Positions 28,040 through 36,928 of a stretch of 64,000 nt of DNA are shown here, piece by piece (positions within the stretch are counted from its first letter, which is position 1; each line of letters starts with the position of its first letter). The translations under genes were made by a program, and so were the position numbers. The notes below the pieces were generated by a model. It did not search any database, was not told the origin of the DNA, and saw only the letters and a program-made list of their open reading frames with translations. This stretch comes from Paenibacillus sp. XY044 (GTDB lineage Bacteria > Bacillota > Bacilli > Paenibacillales > Paenibacillaceae): NCBI RefSeq assembly GCF_002257645.1, contig NZ_NQMO01000002.1, positions 992,001-1,056,000 of the forward strand, in the 5' to 3' direction.

Positions 28040-28200
28040 TTAAACGGGGTTATTGCGTTTATTGAATTGGAAGGAACACAGCCTTAAAAATGCCATTCCC
28101 GGAAGTGATCCGGCAACTCTAGCGCGGCAGACCGACAAAATCCGCTGAACGGAGCCGGAGCCGATTCGTTCGGCAGAACCAGTCATGGGAGGAGAATGTA
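28040..28200 (+). other. Structured 5' leader of nrdJ
   Basis: About 200 untranslated bases precede nrdJ. Visible local stems are CCGG 28099-28102 with 28110-28113, TCCG/CGGA 28141-28153, and GCCGA/TCGGC around TTCGT at 28160-28174. TGCC at 28091 can pair with either of two GGCA segments, so alternative folds are possible. The last stem ends 14 bases before the GGGAGGAG ribosome site. nrdJ needs adenosylcobalamin, but the conserved B12-box and core of cobalamin riboswitches were not found. The class is therefore unassigned. Confidence 0.4.
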
Positions 28201-28203
28201 ACA

Positions 28204-30813
28204 GTGAACCAAGTTCAAAACAAACAGAAGCTTGAGGGGTTAAGCGAAAAGATCTTTTTAGACCGGTATGCATGGAAGGATCCGGACCCGAATCACGCCA
28301 AGGCAGGAGACGTCGTTCTCGTTCTGACCAAGGATGATCCGAAGTTTCCGACGAAGGAAGTCGGCGAAATCGTATCGCGTGACGGAAAGCGAGTTACGGT
28401 AAAAACACGCCGGGGCGAGCTGGTTGAAGCGGACGTCGAGAAGCTGACGCTGAACATCGAGAAGACGCCGGAGGAAATGTGGGACCGGCTGGCCGGGGCG
28501 ATGGCTTCGGCGGAGCCGACGCCGGAGCTGCAGGCGGAGTGGAAGGAGAAGTTCCGCTACATTCTGGACGACTGGAAGCTCGTTCCGGGCGGGCGGATCG
28601 CTGCCGGAGCAGGTGCCAGCGACGAGCTGACGCTGTTTAACTGCTACGTCATTCCTTCGCCGAAAGACAGCCGCGGCGGCATCATGGCGACGCTGTCCGA
28701 GATGACCGAAATTATGGCGCGCGGCGGCGGGGTCGGCATCAATCTGTCCTCGCTTCGTCCGCGCAGAGCTGTCGTCAAAGGCGTGAACGGATCCTCGAGC
28801 GGCGCGGTATCCTGGGGCGGACTGTTCAGCTACACGACCGGCCTGATCGAGCAGGGCGGCAGCCGCCGCGGCGCGCTGATGCTGATGATCAACGACTGGC
28901 ATCCGGATCTGCTCGATTTTATCACGGTCAAGCAGACGATGGGACAGGTGACGAACGCCAACCTTTCCGTCTGTGTCAGCAATGACTTCATGAAGGCGGT
29001 CAAGGAGGATCTTGACTGGGAGCTGGTATTCCCGGATACGACGGATCCCGATTATGACGAGCTGTGGGACGGCGACCTTGAGAAATGGAAACAAGGCGGC
29101 CATGCCGTCATTCCGTACCGCACAGTGAAAGCAAGCGAAATTTGGCATACGATTATCGAATCGGCGTGGAAATCGGCCGAGCCGGGCGTTGTCTTTATGG
29201 AATACTACAATCAGATGTCCAACAGTTGGTACTTCAACCCGATCATCTGCACGAATCCGTGCGGCGAGCAGGGGCTTCCGGCATGGGGCGTCTGCAACCT
29301 GTCCGCAATGAATCTCTCCAAGTTCTATGATGAAGAGAAGCATGACGTGGCCTGGGACGAACTAGCGACAGTGACGCGCTACTCCGTGCGTTTCCTGGAC
29401 AACGTCATCGACACGACGCCGTACCATTTTGAAGAAAACGAGAAGAACCAGAAGAAGGAACGCCGGATCGGCCTTGGCTCGATGGGGCTGGCGGAGCTGA
29501 TGATCAAGCTGAACATCCGGTACGGCAGTCCGGAATCGCTCGAATTCCTCGACAAGCTTTACGGATTTATCGCCCGCGAAGCGTATTTGGCATCGGCCGA
29601 CATTGCGGCAGAGAAAGGCTCGTTCCTGGCATTTGATGCCGATCCGTATTTGCAAAGCGGATTTATGAAAAATATGACAGAGGCGTTTCCGGAAGTCGGC
29701 ACGGCCATCCGTGAAAAGGGGATGCGCAACGTGACCGTCATTACCCAGGCGCCGACCGGCAGCACGGGGACGATGGTCGGCACGTCGACGGGCATCGAGC
29801 CGTACTTCGCGTTTAAATACTTCCGTCAGAGCCGTCTCGGCTTCGACGAGCAGTTTGTGCCGATCGCGCAGGACTGGCTGGACGCCCATCCGGGCGAAGA
29901 GCTGCCGGATTACTACGTGACGGCGATGGATTTGAAGGCGGAGGATCACATCCGCGCCCAGGCCGCCATCCAGCGCTGGGTGGACAGCTCGATCTCGAAG
30001 ACCGCGAACTGCCCGGCGGACTTTACGGTCGAAGAAACGAAGCGGCTGTATGAGCTGGCGTTCGACCTTGGCTGCAAAGGCGTGACGATCTACCGCGACG
30101 GCAGCCGCGACGTGCAGGTGCTGCAAACGGAGAAGAAGGAAGACAAGAGCGTAGCGAAGGAAGCTCCAGCTGTTGAAGCATCTGTCCCAGCCGCTTCCGT
30201 GCCGGCCGCAGAGCAGGCAGGTGCCCAGGTCGCCGCTTCGGCGGCAAGCGGCCAGAGCTCGGTGGTGGATAAGCAGTACAAGCGCCGGCCGCAGGTGCTG
30301 CGCGGTGCAACCTATAAGATTAATACGCCGTTCGGCATGGCGTATATTACGATCAACGATCTGGACGGCATCCCGAGCGAGATCTTCCTGAACGTAGGCA
30401 AGGCGGGCTCCGATGTGTTCGCCATGGCGGAAGCGCTCGGCCGCGTCTGCTCCTTGTTCCTGCGCTACGGCGACCATGGCCACAAGGTGGAGCTGCTCAT
30501 CAAGCATCTGAAGGGGATCGGTGGATCCGGTGCGATCGGCTTCGGTGTCAACCGTGTGGAATCGATCGCCGACGCGGTCGCCAAAGCGCTGGAAGCCCAT
30601 GTGCAGAGCGGCATCGACGATGACCTTCCGGAGCCTGCTCCTGTGGCGGCAACGCTGGCACCAGAGACGGCGGACCATGGCGGCACCCACTCGCATAGCC
30701 ATGATGCGCCGAAGGCGTCGGTGGACCTGTGTCCGTCCTGCGGAGCTGCGGCGCTAATCAATATCGAGGGCTGCAAAACTTGCGGAAACTGCGGGTACAG
30801 TAAGTGCTCGTAA
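28204..30813 (+). CDS. nrdJ: Vitamin B12-dependent (class II) ribonucleotide reductase
   Basis: An 869-residue adenosylcobalamin-dependent enzyme that reduces ribonucleotides to deoxyribonucleotides without oxygen dependence. The barrel carries FNCYVIPSP (N-terminal active-site Cys), NPCGEQGLPAWGVCNLSAMN (radical Cys and catalytic Asn/Glu region) and QAPTGSTGTMVG. After about residue 640 there is an Ala/Glu/Val-rich linker, then a domain containing GMAYITINDLDGIP. The tail has a Cys-rich motif (CPSCG, CKTCGNCGYSKC, about 843-869) that probably binds zinc and relays electrons. GTG starts translation after GGGAGGAG. Confidence 0.95.
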   Translation: MNQVQNKQKLEGLSEKIFLDRYAWKDPDPNHAKAGDVVLVLTKDDPKFPTKEVGEIVSRDGKRVTVKTRRGELVEADVEKLTLNIEKTPEEMWDRLAGAMASAEPTPELQAEWKEKFRYILDDWKLVPGGRIAAGAGASDELTLFNCYVIPSPKDSRGGIMATLSEMTEIMARGGGVGINLSSLRPRRAVVKGVNGSSSGAVSWGGLFSYTTGLIEQGGSRRGALMLMINDWHPDLLDFITVKQTMGQVTNANLSVCVSNDFMKAVKEDLDWELVFPDTTDPDYDELWDGDLEKWKQGGHAVIPYRTVKASEIWHTIIESAWKSAEPGVVFMEYYNQMSNSWYFNPIICTNPCGEQGLPAWGVCNLSAMNLSKFYDEEKHDVAWDELATVTRYSVRFLDNVIDTTPYHFEENEKNQKKERRIGLGSMGLAELMIKLNIRYGSPESLEFLDKLYGFIAREAYLASADIAAEKGSFLAFDADPYLQSGFMKNMTEAFPEVGTAIREKGMRNVTVITQAPTGSTGTMVGTSTGIEPYFAFKYFRQSRLGFDEQFVPIAQDWLDAHPGEELPDYYVTAMDLKAEDHIRAQAAIQRWVDSSISKTANCPADFTVEETKRLYELAFDLGCKGVTIYRDGSRDVQVLQTEKKEDKSVAKEAPAVEASVPAASVPAAEQAGAQVAASAASGQSSVVDKQYKRRPQVLRGATYKINTPFGMAYITINDLDGIPSEIFLNVGKAGSDVFAMAEALGRVCSLFLRYGDHGHKVELLIKHLKGIGGSGAIGFGVNRVESIADAVAKALEAHVQSGIDDDLPEPAPVAATLAPETADHGGTHSHSHDAPKASVDLCPSCGAAALINIEGCKTCGNCGYSKCS

Positions 30814-30909
30814 ATGGAGAGTGGTCATAAAGAGATAGATTCGGTGAGTTATTATTAACTTTGACGCATAATGGAATATGAATGTCACTTATCTTGAACA
30901 TGAATGTCT

Positions 30910-31048
30910 TCGCCTGATCCTTAATGGATCAGGCTTTTTTATTATGAATCGCTCTGAACCGTAAATAACGAAACGAGGACGGGGTCGGCGAAATCCGAAG
31001 CCTCCTCGCCTTTGGGATTGCGAAGACGGAACAGGAAGGCGTCGCCAT
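30910..31048. repeat. Left copy of the island-flanking direct repeat
   Basis: Bases 30910-30940 are identical to 56049-56079. Bases from 30946 to about 31048 match 56120 to about 56222 with roughly ten mismatches in 100, after a 35-base length difference between the two blocks. Both copies point the same way and lie 25.1 kb apart. Confidence 0.85.
30912..30940 (+). terminator. Terminator of nrdJ
   Basis: A perfect 9-bp stem (GCCTGATCC / GGATCAGGC, loop TTAAT) is followed by six T. An identical copy lies at 56051-56079. Confidence 0.92.
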
Positions 31049-31125
31049 TTGGCTATTGAAAGTGAAGGTAGGGCAGCGAATTTAAGGTAGAGATATGAAG
31101 CCGGGTATCCGTTAAGATTTTCGGC
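30942..31125 (-). pseudogene. Remnant of the lipoprotein gene found intact at 56116
   Basis: On the minus strand the last 34 codons, from GDAFLFRLRNPKGEEASDF to a TAA at 30942-30944, match the C-terminus of the lipoprotein at 56116-56787 almost residue for residue. Upstream, YPASYLYLKF resembles that protein's PLGSAKLYLQVS but sits in another frame, and the rest of the gene is missing. It has no start or signal peptide, so it cannot make a product. A hairpin with a T run at 31098-31131 (AAGCCG / CGGCTT) overlaps its broken end. Confidence 0.8.
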
Positions 31126-31241
31126 TTTTTTACGTTTACTCATTTTTACTCTAAGTAAAATGATGGCCAGCGCAAAAAGCCGCACAGTGCAATGTAATAT
31201 GTATTTGCCGATAATCGAATACGTTGACCAGTTTATTGGTA

Positions 31242-31292
31242 TGTTCGTTATAAATATAAAATTGTTGCAAACGAACAAAAATCTGTTATTAT
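31242..31292 (+). promoter_or_regulatory. Promoter with inverted-repeat operator before the DeoR locus
   Basis: TTGCAA (31265-31270) and TATTAT (31287-31292) are 16 bases apart. An exact 8-bp inverted repeat, TGTTCGTT (31242-31249) and AACGAACA (31270-31277), straddles the -35 box. GTTCGTT/AACGAAC-type sites are common for DeoR-family sugar repressors, so this is probably the binding site of the regulator encoded at 31564. Confidence 0.6.
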
Positions 31293-31302
31293 CAAAAGAT
31301 AG

Positions 31303-31445
31303 TTTCCATGCTTACGTAAACATGGATCGATGCCCGATCGAGGGACCTCATGCTTTATTGAAGCAGACGTGTCTGGAGCATCGTTATACTCCCGGCAAGC
31401 AGGAAATATTCTGCTGCCGCTGGGGATACATTTATCTCTATTGCC
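31303..31445 (+). pseudogene. Fragment of a D-lyxose-isomerase-like gene
   Basis: The rightward frame reads YVNMDR ... ALLKQTCLEHRYTPGKQE, then CCRWGYIYLY. This aligns with TYVNTDRYCAKELALFPKQ, TCPEHLHPP and CRWGTVYLY of the intact isomerase at 55189. The N-terminal 58 residues and the whole second half are absent. No ribosome site fits. It lies directly behind a promoter and just before the DeoR gene, the same gene order as at the right edge of the island. Bases 31446-31563 hold only the leader of deoR. Confidence 0.7.
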
Positions 31446-31563
31446 TATTCGATGATAGGCGAATGCCATAATCAAAGAAGATGTCGAATAAAAGCAGGAT
31501 GAAGGATTGAATGCCTGCCAATTGTGATATTTGCACCTGAAAATAAGACAGGAGGAAGCCGTC

Positions 31564-32343
31564 ATGAAACCTGAAGCCCATCGCCAACTGAATTCCAGAC
31601 AATCACAGATGCTGAACCTGATCTCTCGCGAAGGGGAAGTCCGAATCGCCGAATTGAGGGAATCCTTCCCCGTCACGGAGATGACGATCCGCCGCGATCT
31701 CGAGAAACTGGAGGAGACGGGCGTCGTAAAGCGGACGTTCGGCGGGGCAATCTTTGTTGGGCAAGACGTGGCTCTAAAAGAGCGAACGGGAATTCTCACC
31801 GATGAGAAAGTCCGAATCGGACGCAAAGCGGCTTCACTCGTTCACCCTGGGGATTCCTTGTTTCTTGACGGGGGGACGACGACGCTTCAGGTCGCCCGGT
31901 ATCTTCCGTCGGATCAAAAGCTGACCGTTGTGACAAATGCACTGAATGTGGCTCAGGAACTCACGGCAAGAGGCATCCCGACCACCATTACAGGCGGGAC
32001 GCTACTAGAGTCAACTCTCTCGCTTGTCGGTCCGATTGCTGTTCAAAACTTGTCCGGCATGGCGTTCGACCTTGTTTTTCTGGGAGCAACCGGCATCGAC
32101 GCCGAGCATGGCTTCAGCAATTCCAACTTCTATGAAGCCGAGATCAAATCTTTTGCTATCCGTCAGGCTGCGGAAGCCGTCGTCGTGCTGGATCATACGA
32201 AATTCGGCGCTCGTGCGCTCGCTTCGTTCTCTCCGCTAAAAGGCGTCGGCCGCATCGTGACCGACGAGCTTCCGGAAGAGACGTTGTTCCAGACATGCAA
32301 GGAGAATGGCGTTCAGGTAGAAGTCGCAGACAGACATCAATAA
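31564..32343 (+). CDS. DeoR-family sugar-responsive transcriptional regulator
   Basis: A 259-residue repressor. The N-terminal winged helix (SRQSQMLNLISREGEVRIAE ... MTIRRDLEKLEE) has the DeoR signature. The C-terminal DeoRC sensor domain carries SLFLDGGTTTLQVARYLP and a phosphosugar-binding region. The ATG at 31564 follows AGGAGG. The effector is probably a phosphorylated sugar intermediate. It is cotranscribed with the AraC regulator 17 bases downstream. A diverged, broken relative lies at 55818. Confidence 0.9.
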   Translation: MKPEAHRQLNSRQSQMLNLISREGEVRIAELRESFPVTEMTIRRDLEKLEETGVVKRTFGGAIFVGQDVALKERTGILTDEKVRIGRKAASLVHPGDSLFLDGGTTTLQVARYLPSDQKLTVVTNALNVAQELTARGIPTTITGGTLLESTLSLVGPIAVQNLSGMAFDLVFLGATGIDAEHGFSNSNFYEAEIKSFAIRQAAEAVVVLDHTKFGARALASFSPLKGVGRIVTDELPEETLFQTCKENGVQVEVADRHQ

Positions 32344-32360
32344 GAGAGGGTGCTGGCAAC

Positions 32361-34655
32361 ATGCCACAATCATGGATCGGCAGAATGAGTGTTGTGGCCG
32401 GGGCGAACAGGCTGATTCCGAAGCAGACGTATCTCCGGATTTTCCTCGGAGTCGGCCTTCTCTTTGCGATCGTCTCCGTCCCTTTCGCCTTCTTGCTGTC
32501 CAATCAGTTCTCCCGCTATGCGATGAATCAGATCGATAAGGTGAGCGAGGCAGAGATGGCGCATTCTCGGGACAACGCGCAATTCCTTCTTAATAAGATG
32601 ATCTCATACGGCTTAAACATGTACGCGAACAAGAACATTCAAGCCTGGATGATGGCGGACGCCGAATCGCAAGGGACCCAGGTCGACGCTTTGGCGGCGG
32701 GGACGCAATACATGGCGACCGAACCCTTCCTTGATAACGTCTACATGATCAACATGCAGACTGAGCACGTCATCGATCTTCGCTACGGCATCGCCTCGTT
32801 CGCACAATTCCGCGATCCGTCATTGCTAGATCTGGTACGGCATCCTCATCCTTCTTATCAGCGCTTTATTCCTCACGAGCTGTACGGCAAGACCAAACTC
32901 GCGCTTGTCATCCCGACCGTCCCTTCCGGCCAGCTTTCATTCGGCTATCTTGTCTTGGTACTTAACGAGGATCTGTTGAAGCAATACTTGCTGAAGGACG
33001 ATGGGAAAGCAGGCGTCCTTTCGTTTATTCTGGACGATAAGGGCAAGGCGATGCTCGGACCGGCAAACGATTCGTTTGAGTCTCTTTACGATGGCTACGT
33101 GTCCAAAGTATCGGCGGAACAAGGGAGCTTCACGGCTCGATATGAAAACGAGACGTGGTCGGTTCAATATGCGAAGATCGAACCACAAGGATGGACGTAC
33201 TTTCAGATGGCGAAAGTGGCCGGCATCCAGTCCGACTTCCGCACGTTTCAGACGAGAATGACCGTATTCCTGGCAAGCCTTATCATTTTGCTGCTCGCCA
33301 TCTTGTTCTGGAATTCCCGACGGACGTACCGCCCGTTCTCTCAACTTGCCAACCAGTTGGAGTCGAAGTTCGGAACAGGGCTTCGCAATATGACGAGTGA
33401 GGGACCCTCGGAGGAATACCGAGTCATCCGCTACGGGATTGAGATGTTGGAGAACCGGATGGACCAGCTTGATTCTTCGATGAGGGAGCATCGCAACGTC
33501 ATCAAAGCCGAGTACTTGCGGCAATGGATCCTGCAGGGCAAGCTTATCACGCCATTAGAGACTTATTTGCGGCAGGAAGCCATCCCTGCATTGTTCGAAA
33601 AAGACGGTCTCTTTGTCGGAGTTATTCGCATTAACGGTTACAGCGCGTTTAAAGAGAAATACAGCTTTGCTTCGCGCAAGCTGGTCAAGTATGCAATGGG
33701 TAACATTGCGGAGGAAATCATCCGGCGCGAAGGTTTCGCCGAGGCGGTCGACCTGGGAGGTGACCATCTCGTGCTTCTGATAGCGGGAGGCACTTTGGAT
33801 GGGGACCTTCTACCGCGATTGCTGGAAGAGACGGGCGAACAAATCATGCAGTGGACGCAGGTTAGGGTTGCTCTCTCTGTCAGTGGACAGAAAGCGACCG
33901 TAGACGATCTTCGCGCCGTTTATCAGCACGTCCTCGAACTGACGATGCTGCAGTTCGTCTCGGGCGAGAGCAAGGTATTCTTGGAGCGAGACTTCGAAGC
34001 CTACATGCGGAAGGTCGAGCCTCTTCCCGACGACAGTCTACTGGATGATCTAATCGCAAAAGTCCGAATGGGGAGAACGGAGGAAGTGTCGGCAGGGCTA
34101 GACCGGATTTTCGAGCCGATGCAGTCCATGCTGTACGCCCAAAGCAAGTTCCAGCTGTCGCATATGCTGTATACGCTGTTCAAGGCGTTCAACAAGCTGC
34201 CCTCTGTCGAATCGGTGGAAGGCATTAACGGCTTGCTCGAATCGTTCGATACGCTGGCCGGCGTTCGGAGTTGGCTGGAGAGTGAGTTGCTTGCGATCAT
34301 CGAGGAACTCAGCAGCAGGAGAAACTCAAGCCGCCGCGATGAGGTCGTAACGGAAATCGTCGATTATGTACGCAGTCACCTGCACGATCCGAATCTGACG
34401 ATCGAGGAGATCGCCGAGCACGTCTCACTCTCGACCCGTCATGCAAGACAAGTTTTCAAGGACGTGTGGGGCATGACGCTGTCGGACTATATTCTTCAAG
34501 AACGAGTGGAGGAGGTTAAGAAGCTGCTAGATACGACCGAATGGACGGTAACGGATATCGGCGAGAGAGCGGGCTTCCAGACAAAGAGCCACTTCTTCAC
34601 GGTCTTCAAGAAGGCGACGGGCAAGACTCCTAGCCAGTATCGTGAGGGGGTATAA
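32361..34655 (+). CDS. Membrane-bound AraC-family regulator with extracellular sensor
   Basis: A 764-residue one-component regulator. A first membrane helix (about 25-46), an extracellular Cache-like sensor (about 47-298) and a second helix (300-318) are followed by a long cytoplasmic linker. A C-terminal AraC DNA-binding domain holds two helix-turn-helix units (about 664-764, ending SHFFTVFKKATGKTPSQYR). This layout is typical of Paenibacillus regulators next to LplB/LplC-type transporters and polysaccharide-degrading enzymes. It probably senses oligosaccharide, directly or through the binding protein, and activates the operon at 34996. The ATG at 32361 follows GAGAGGGTG. Confidence 0.88.
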   Translation: MPQSWIGRMSVVAGANRLIPKQTYLRIFLGVGLLFAIVSVPFAFLLSNQFSRYAMNQIDKVSEAEMAHSRDNAQFLLNKMISYGLNMYANKNIQAWMMADAESQGTQVDALAAGTQYMATEPFLDNVYMINMQTEHVIDLRYGIASFAQFRDPSLLDLVRHPHPSYQRFIPHELYGKTKLALVIPTVPSGQLSFGYLVLVLNEDLLKQYLLKDDGKAGVLSFILDDKGKAMLGPANDSFESLYDGYVSKVSAEQGSFTARYENETWSVQYAKIEPQGWTYFQMAKVAGIQSDFRTFQTRMTVFLASLIILLLAILFWNSRRTYRPFSQLANQLESKFGTGLRNMTSEGPSEEYRVIRYGIEMLENRMDQLDSSMREHRNVIKAEYLRQWILQGKLITPLETYLRQEAIPALFEKDGLFVGVIRINGYSAFKEKYSFASRKLVKYAMGNIAEEIIRREGFAEAVDLGGDHLVLLIAGGTLDGDLLPRLLEETGEQIMQWTQVRVALSVSGQKATVDDLRAVYQHVLELTMLQFVSGESKVFLERDFEAYMRKVEPLPDDSLLDDLIAKVRMGRTEEVSAGLDRIFEPMQSMLYAQSKFQLSHMLYTLFKAFNKLPSVESVEGINGLLESFDTLAGVRSWLESELLAIIEELSSRRNSSRRDEVVTEIVDYVRSHLHDPNLTIEEIAEHVSLSTRHARQVFKDVWGMTLSDYILQERVEEVKKLLDTTEWTVTDIGERAGFQTKSHFFTVFKKATGKTPSQYREGV

Positions 34656-34665
34656 ACGTTTGAAG

Positions 34666-34702
34666 AACTCCGCATCGCTCGGTTGGGCGAGGCGGAGTTT
34701 TT
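34666..34702 (+). terminator. Terminator after the regulator operon
   Basis: AACTCCGC and GCGGAGTT enclose an inner CGCTC/GGGCG stem, followed by five T. Confidence 0.85.
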
Positions 34703-34995
34703 AGCTATGGAGTTGTTAGCACATAGCTAATTCTTAGATGACTTTCTCTTATCCCGTAAACACTATTTTCACTTGAAGCCCCCCTGCTCGAAGAGCCACC
34801 TATATTCGCCTTCACTGCGGCTTTTCTTCACCCTATTTCCTTCACGAGAACCGAATTCCAGTTTGAGAACCTTGATTTTATGCGGTTTTCTAGCCCTTTT
34901 TCCAAGATGAGAACTATACAGACCGAGCGCGGCGCACGTAATGTTGGACACAGAGCAAGTTAATTGCCGACAGCAAGAAAGGAGACGAAAAACGG
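34703..34995. other. Intergenic region before the transporter operon
   Basis: A perfect 9-bp inverted repeat, TTAGCTATG (34701-34709) and CATAGCTAA (34722-34730), starts this gap and could be an operator. A 60-codon minus-strand frame (34769-34951) lacks any ribosome site and is not called a gene. No clear promoter was found. The importer operon may rely on the AraC activator for a weak promoter here. Confidence 0.4.
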
Positions 34996-35907
34996 GTGGG
35001 ATTCATTAGAGAGATCGTTAGAAACCGCTATTTGTACGTATTGGCATTGCCCGGGTTATTGTTCTTGATCGTGTTCGCCTATGTGCCCATGGCCGGACAT
35101 TTGATCGCGTTTAAGCAGTACCGGCTTGCCGACGGCATCTGGGGGAGCAAGTGGATTGGCTTCGACAACTTCAAGTTTTTCTTCATGGGTAGCGATTGGT
35201 ATAAGGTGACGTTCAACACCATTTTCCTTAATGGGTTGTTTATTGTCTGTGGCCTCGGAATCGCGCTTCTGCTCGCTATTTTCCTAAGCGAGATTCAGAA
35301 TGCGCTCTATAAGAAAATAGCTCAATCGCTCATTTTTATGCCTTACTTCATTTCCTGGCTTGTCGTTAGCATGATGGTGTTTGCGTTCCTAAACATGACC
35401 GACGGCATCCTGAACCGGACGCTTGCTGCGAACGGGTTGGATCCGAAGAACTGGTATCTCATGCCGAGCATTTGGCCAGCCGTGCTCACCATTGTTTACA
35501 TGTGGAAGTTCGCGGGCTACTACTCGATCATCTTCCTCGCTGCGATCGCAGGCATCTCGGGCGAGTATTACGAGAGCGCACGCATCGACGGGGCAACACG
35601 GTTCCAACAGATCATCCACATTACGCTTCCGTTAATCCGCAACGTTGTAATCGTGCTTGCGTTGCTCGGGGTGGGGCGGATTTTCTACGGAGATTTCGGA
35701 ATGATCTACGGCATCGTCGGCGATACCGCTCCGCTCTACCCGACGACGGACGTTATCGATACCTACTCTTACCGCGCACTGAGACAGCTTGGCGACTTCG
35801 GAAAATCATCAGCCGTTATCATGTACCAATCTGTGATGGGACTCGTAACCATCATTATTTTCAATGCGCTCGCCAAACGAATCGACAAGGATGCCAGCCT
35901 ATTCTGA
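34996..35907 (+). CDS. Sugar ABC importer permease, LplB type
   Basis: A 303-residue inner-membrane subunit with six predicted helices. The ATPase-docking EAA loop reads EYYESARIDGATRFQQIIHI. It starts with GTG, 12 bases after AAAGGAG. LplB/YtcP-like permeases work with LplC partners and large lipoproteins to import oligosaccharides such as rhamnogalacturonan or xylan fragments. No ATPase gene accompanies the operon, so a shared MsmX-like ATPase is inferred. Confidence 0.92.
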   Translation: MGFIREIVRNRYLYVLALPGLLFLIVFAYVPMAGHLIAFKQYRLADGIWGSKWIGFDNFKFFFMGSDWYKVTFNTIFLNGLFIVCGLGIALLLAIFLSEIQNALYKKIAQSLIFMPYFISWLVVSMMVFAFLNMTDGILNRTLAANGLDPKNWYLMPSIWPAVLTIVYMWKFAGYYSIIFLAAIAGISGEYYESARIDGATRFQQIIHITLPLIRNVVIVLALLGVGRIFYGDFGMIYGIVGDTAPLYPTTDVIDTYSYRALRQLGDFGKSSAVIMYQSVMGLVTIIIFNALAKRIDKDASLF

Positions 35908-35932
35908 TTCCGACAACAAGGAGGTACAAAGC

Positions 35933-36862
35933 GTGGAAAACGCTATTCAACAAGTCCGTTCCAAAAAAGCGGCCAAAATCAAAAACGACCGAACGTTCTC
36001 GGAGAAGTTGTTCGTTATTTTTATCTATGCGTTCAGTGGATTGTTTGCCCTAATATGCTTCCTTCCGTTCTGGCTCGTGTTCATCAATTCTTTCGCGGCC
36101 GAGTCTGCAATCAAGAAATACGGCTATCAACTCATTCCGCACGACTTCACTTTGTATTCTTATGAATTCGTTATGAAAGGCAAGCAGGTAGCTAGCAGCT
36201 ACGGTGTCTCCATGATGGTGACCATCGTGGGCACGGTGCTAGCTTTGCTAATTACGGCGATGTACGCCTATGTGCTGGCCCATCCAAGAGTAAAGTACCG
36301 TAATATTCTAAGCTTCTTGACCTACTTCACGATGATTTTCGGTGCAGGCCTTGTCGGATTCTATATTCTGATTGCGAACTGGCTCCATCTCAAGGATACG
36401 ATGTGGGCGCTCATCCTTCCTTATCTGTTGAACCCATTCTTCGCTTTCATCATGGTATCGTTCTACCGGACGCTCCCTTATGAGATCAACGAAGCCGCCA
36501 CGGTAGACGGAGCAAACGAGCTTCGAACCTTTTTCCAAATCATTTTGCCAATTTCGAAGCCCGTTCTTGCCACGGTCGCTCTTTTCTACGCGCTGCAATA
36601 TTGGAATGACTTCTTCCTGGCGCTTATGTTCATTGATGATTATAAGCTGCATCCATTGCAGATGATGATCCGTCAGCTGATCTCCAACATAAATATCAGC
36701 GCCTATGTTGGCGGCAGCCAAACGACTTATACCCAACCGTTGCCTACATATGGAGCTCAGCTCGCGACGGTATGTTTGACCATCGGCCCGATTTTCCTCT
36801 TGTATCCATTCGTTCAACGGTTCTTTGTCAAGGGAATTACGATCGGCGCCCTCAAGGGTTAG
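35933..36862 (+). CDS. Sugar ABC importer permease, LplC type
   Basis: A 309-residue partner permease with six helices. Its docking loop is EINEAATVDGANELRTFFQI, and it ends FVKGITIGALKG, the usual LplC tail. The start is GTG at 35933, seven bases after an exact AAGGAGGT site; an open frame upstream overlaps the first permease and has no such site. It pairs with the preceding subunit to form the membrane channel. Confidence 0.92.
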   Translation: MENAIQQVRSKKAAKIKNDRTFSEKLFVIFIYAFSGLFALICFLPFWLVFINSFAAESAIKKYGYQLIPHDFTLYSYEFVMKGKQVASSYGVSMMVTIVGTVLALLITAMYAYVLAHPRVKYRNILSFLTYFTMIFGAGLVGFYILIANWLHLKDTMWALILPYLLNPFFAFIMVSFYRTLPYEINEAATVDGANELRTFFQIILPISKPVLATVALFYALQYWNDFFLALMFIDDYKLHPLQMMIRQLISNINISAYVGGSQTTYTQPLPTYGAQLATVCLTIGPIFLLYPFVQRFFVKGITIGALKG

Positions 36863-36928
36863 TCTTGACACGGGGACATAAAGCCCGGTTAAGGATAGAG
36901 ACGTATTATATAGGAGGTCATATTAAAC

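Noticed and set aside
28040..28200. Standard cobalamin riboswitch before nrdJ
   Set aside because: CCGGAAGTGATCCGG loosely recalls the conserved hairpin, but the GGGAA, CCCGC-ACTGT and GCCAGG...CCTGCC elements are missing.
29362..30702. A 446-codon open frame on the minus strand inside nrdJ
   Set aside because: It is a codon-bias shadow of nrdJ: rich in Arg, His and Leu, with no ribosome site or recognisable domain.
31160..31471. A 103-codon open frame taken as a complete gene
   Set aside because: Only the middle matches the isomerase family. The promoter lies inside the frame at 31265-31292, and no ribosome site precedes its start, so it is scored as a gene fragment.
34769..34951. A 60-residue minus-strand protein
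   Set aside because: No Shine-Dalgarno site, no promoter and no recognisable family; treated as intergenic sequence.
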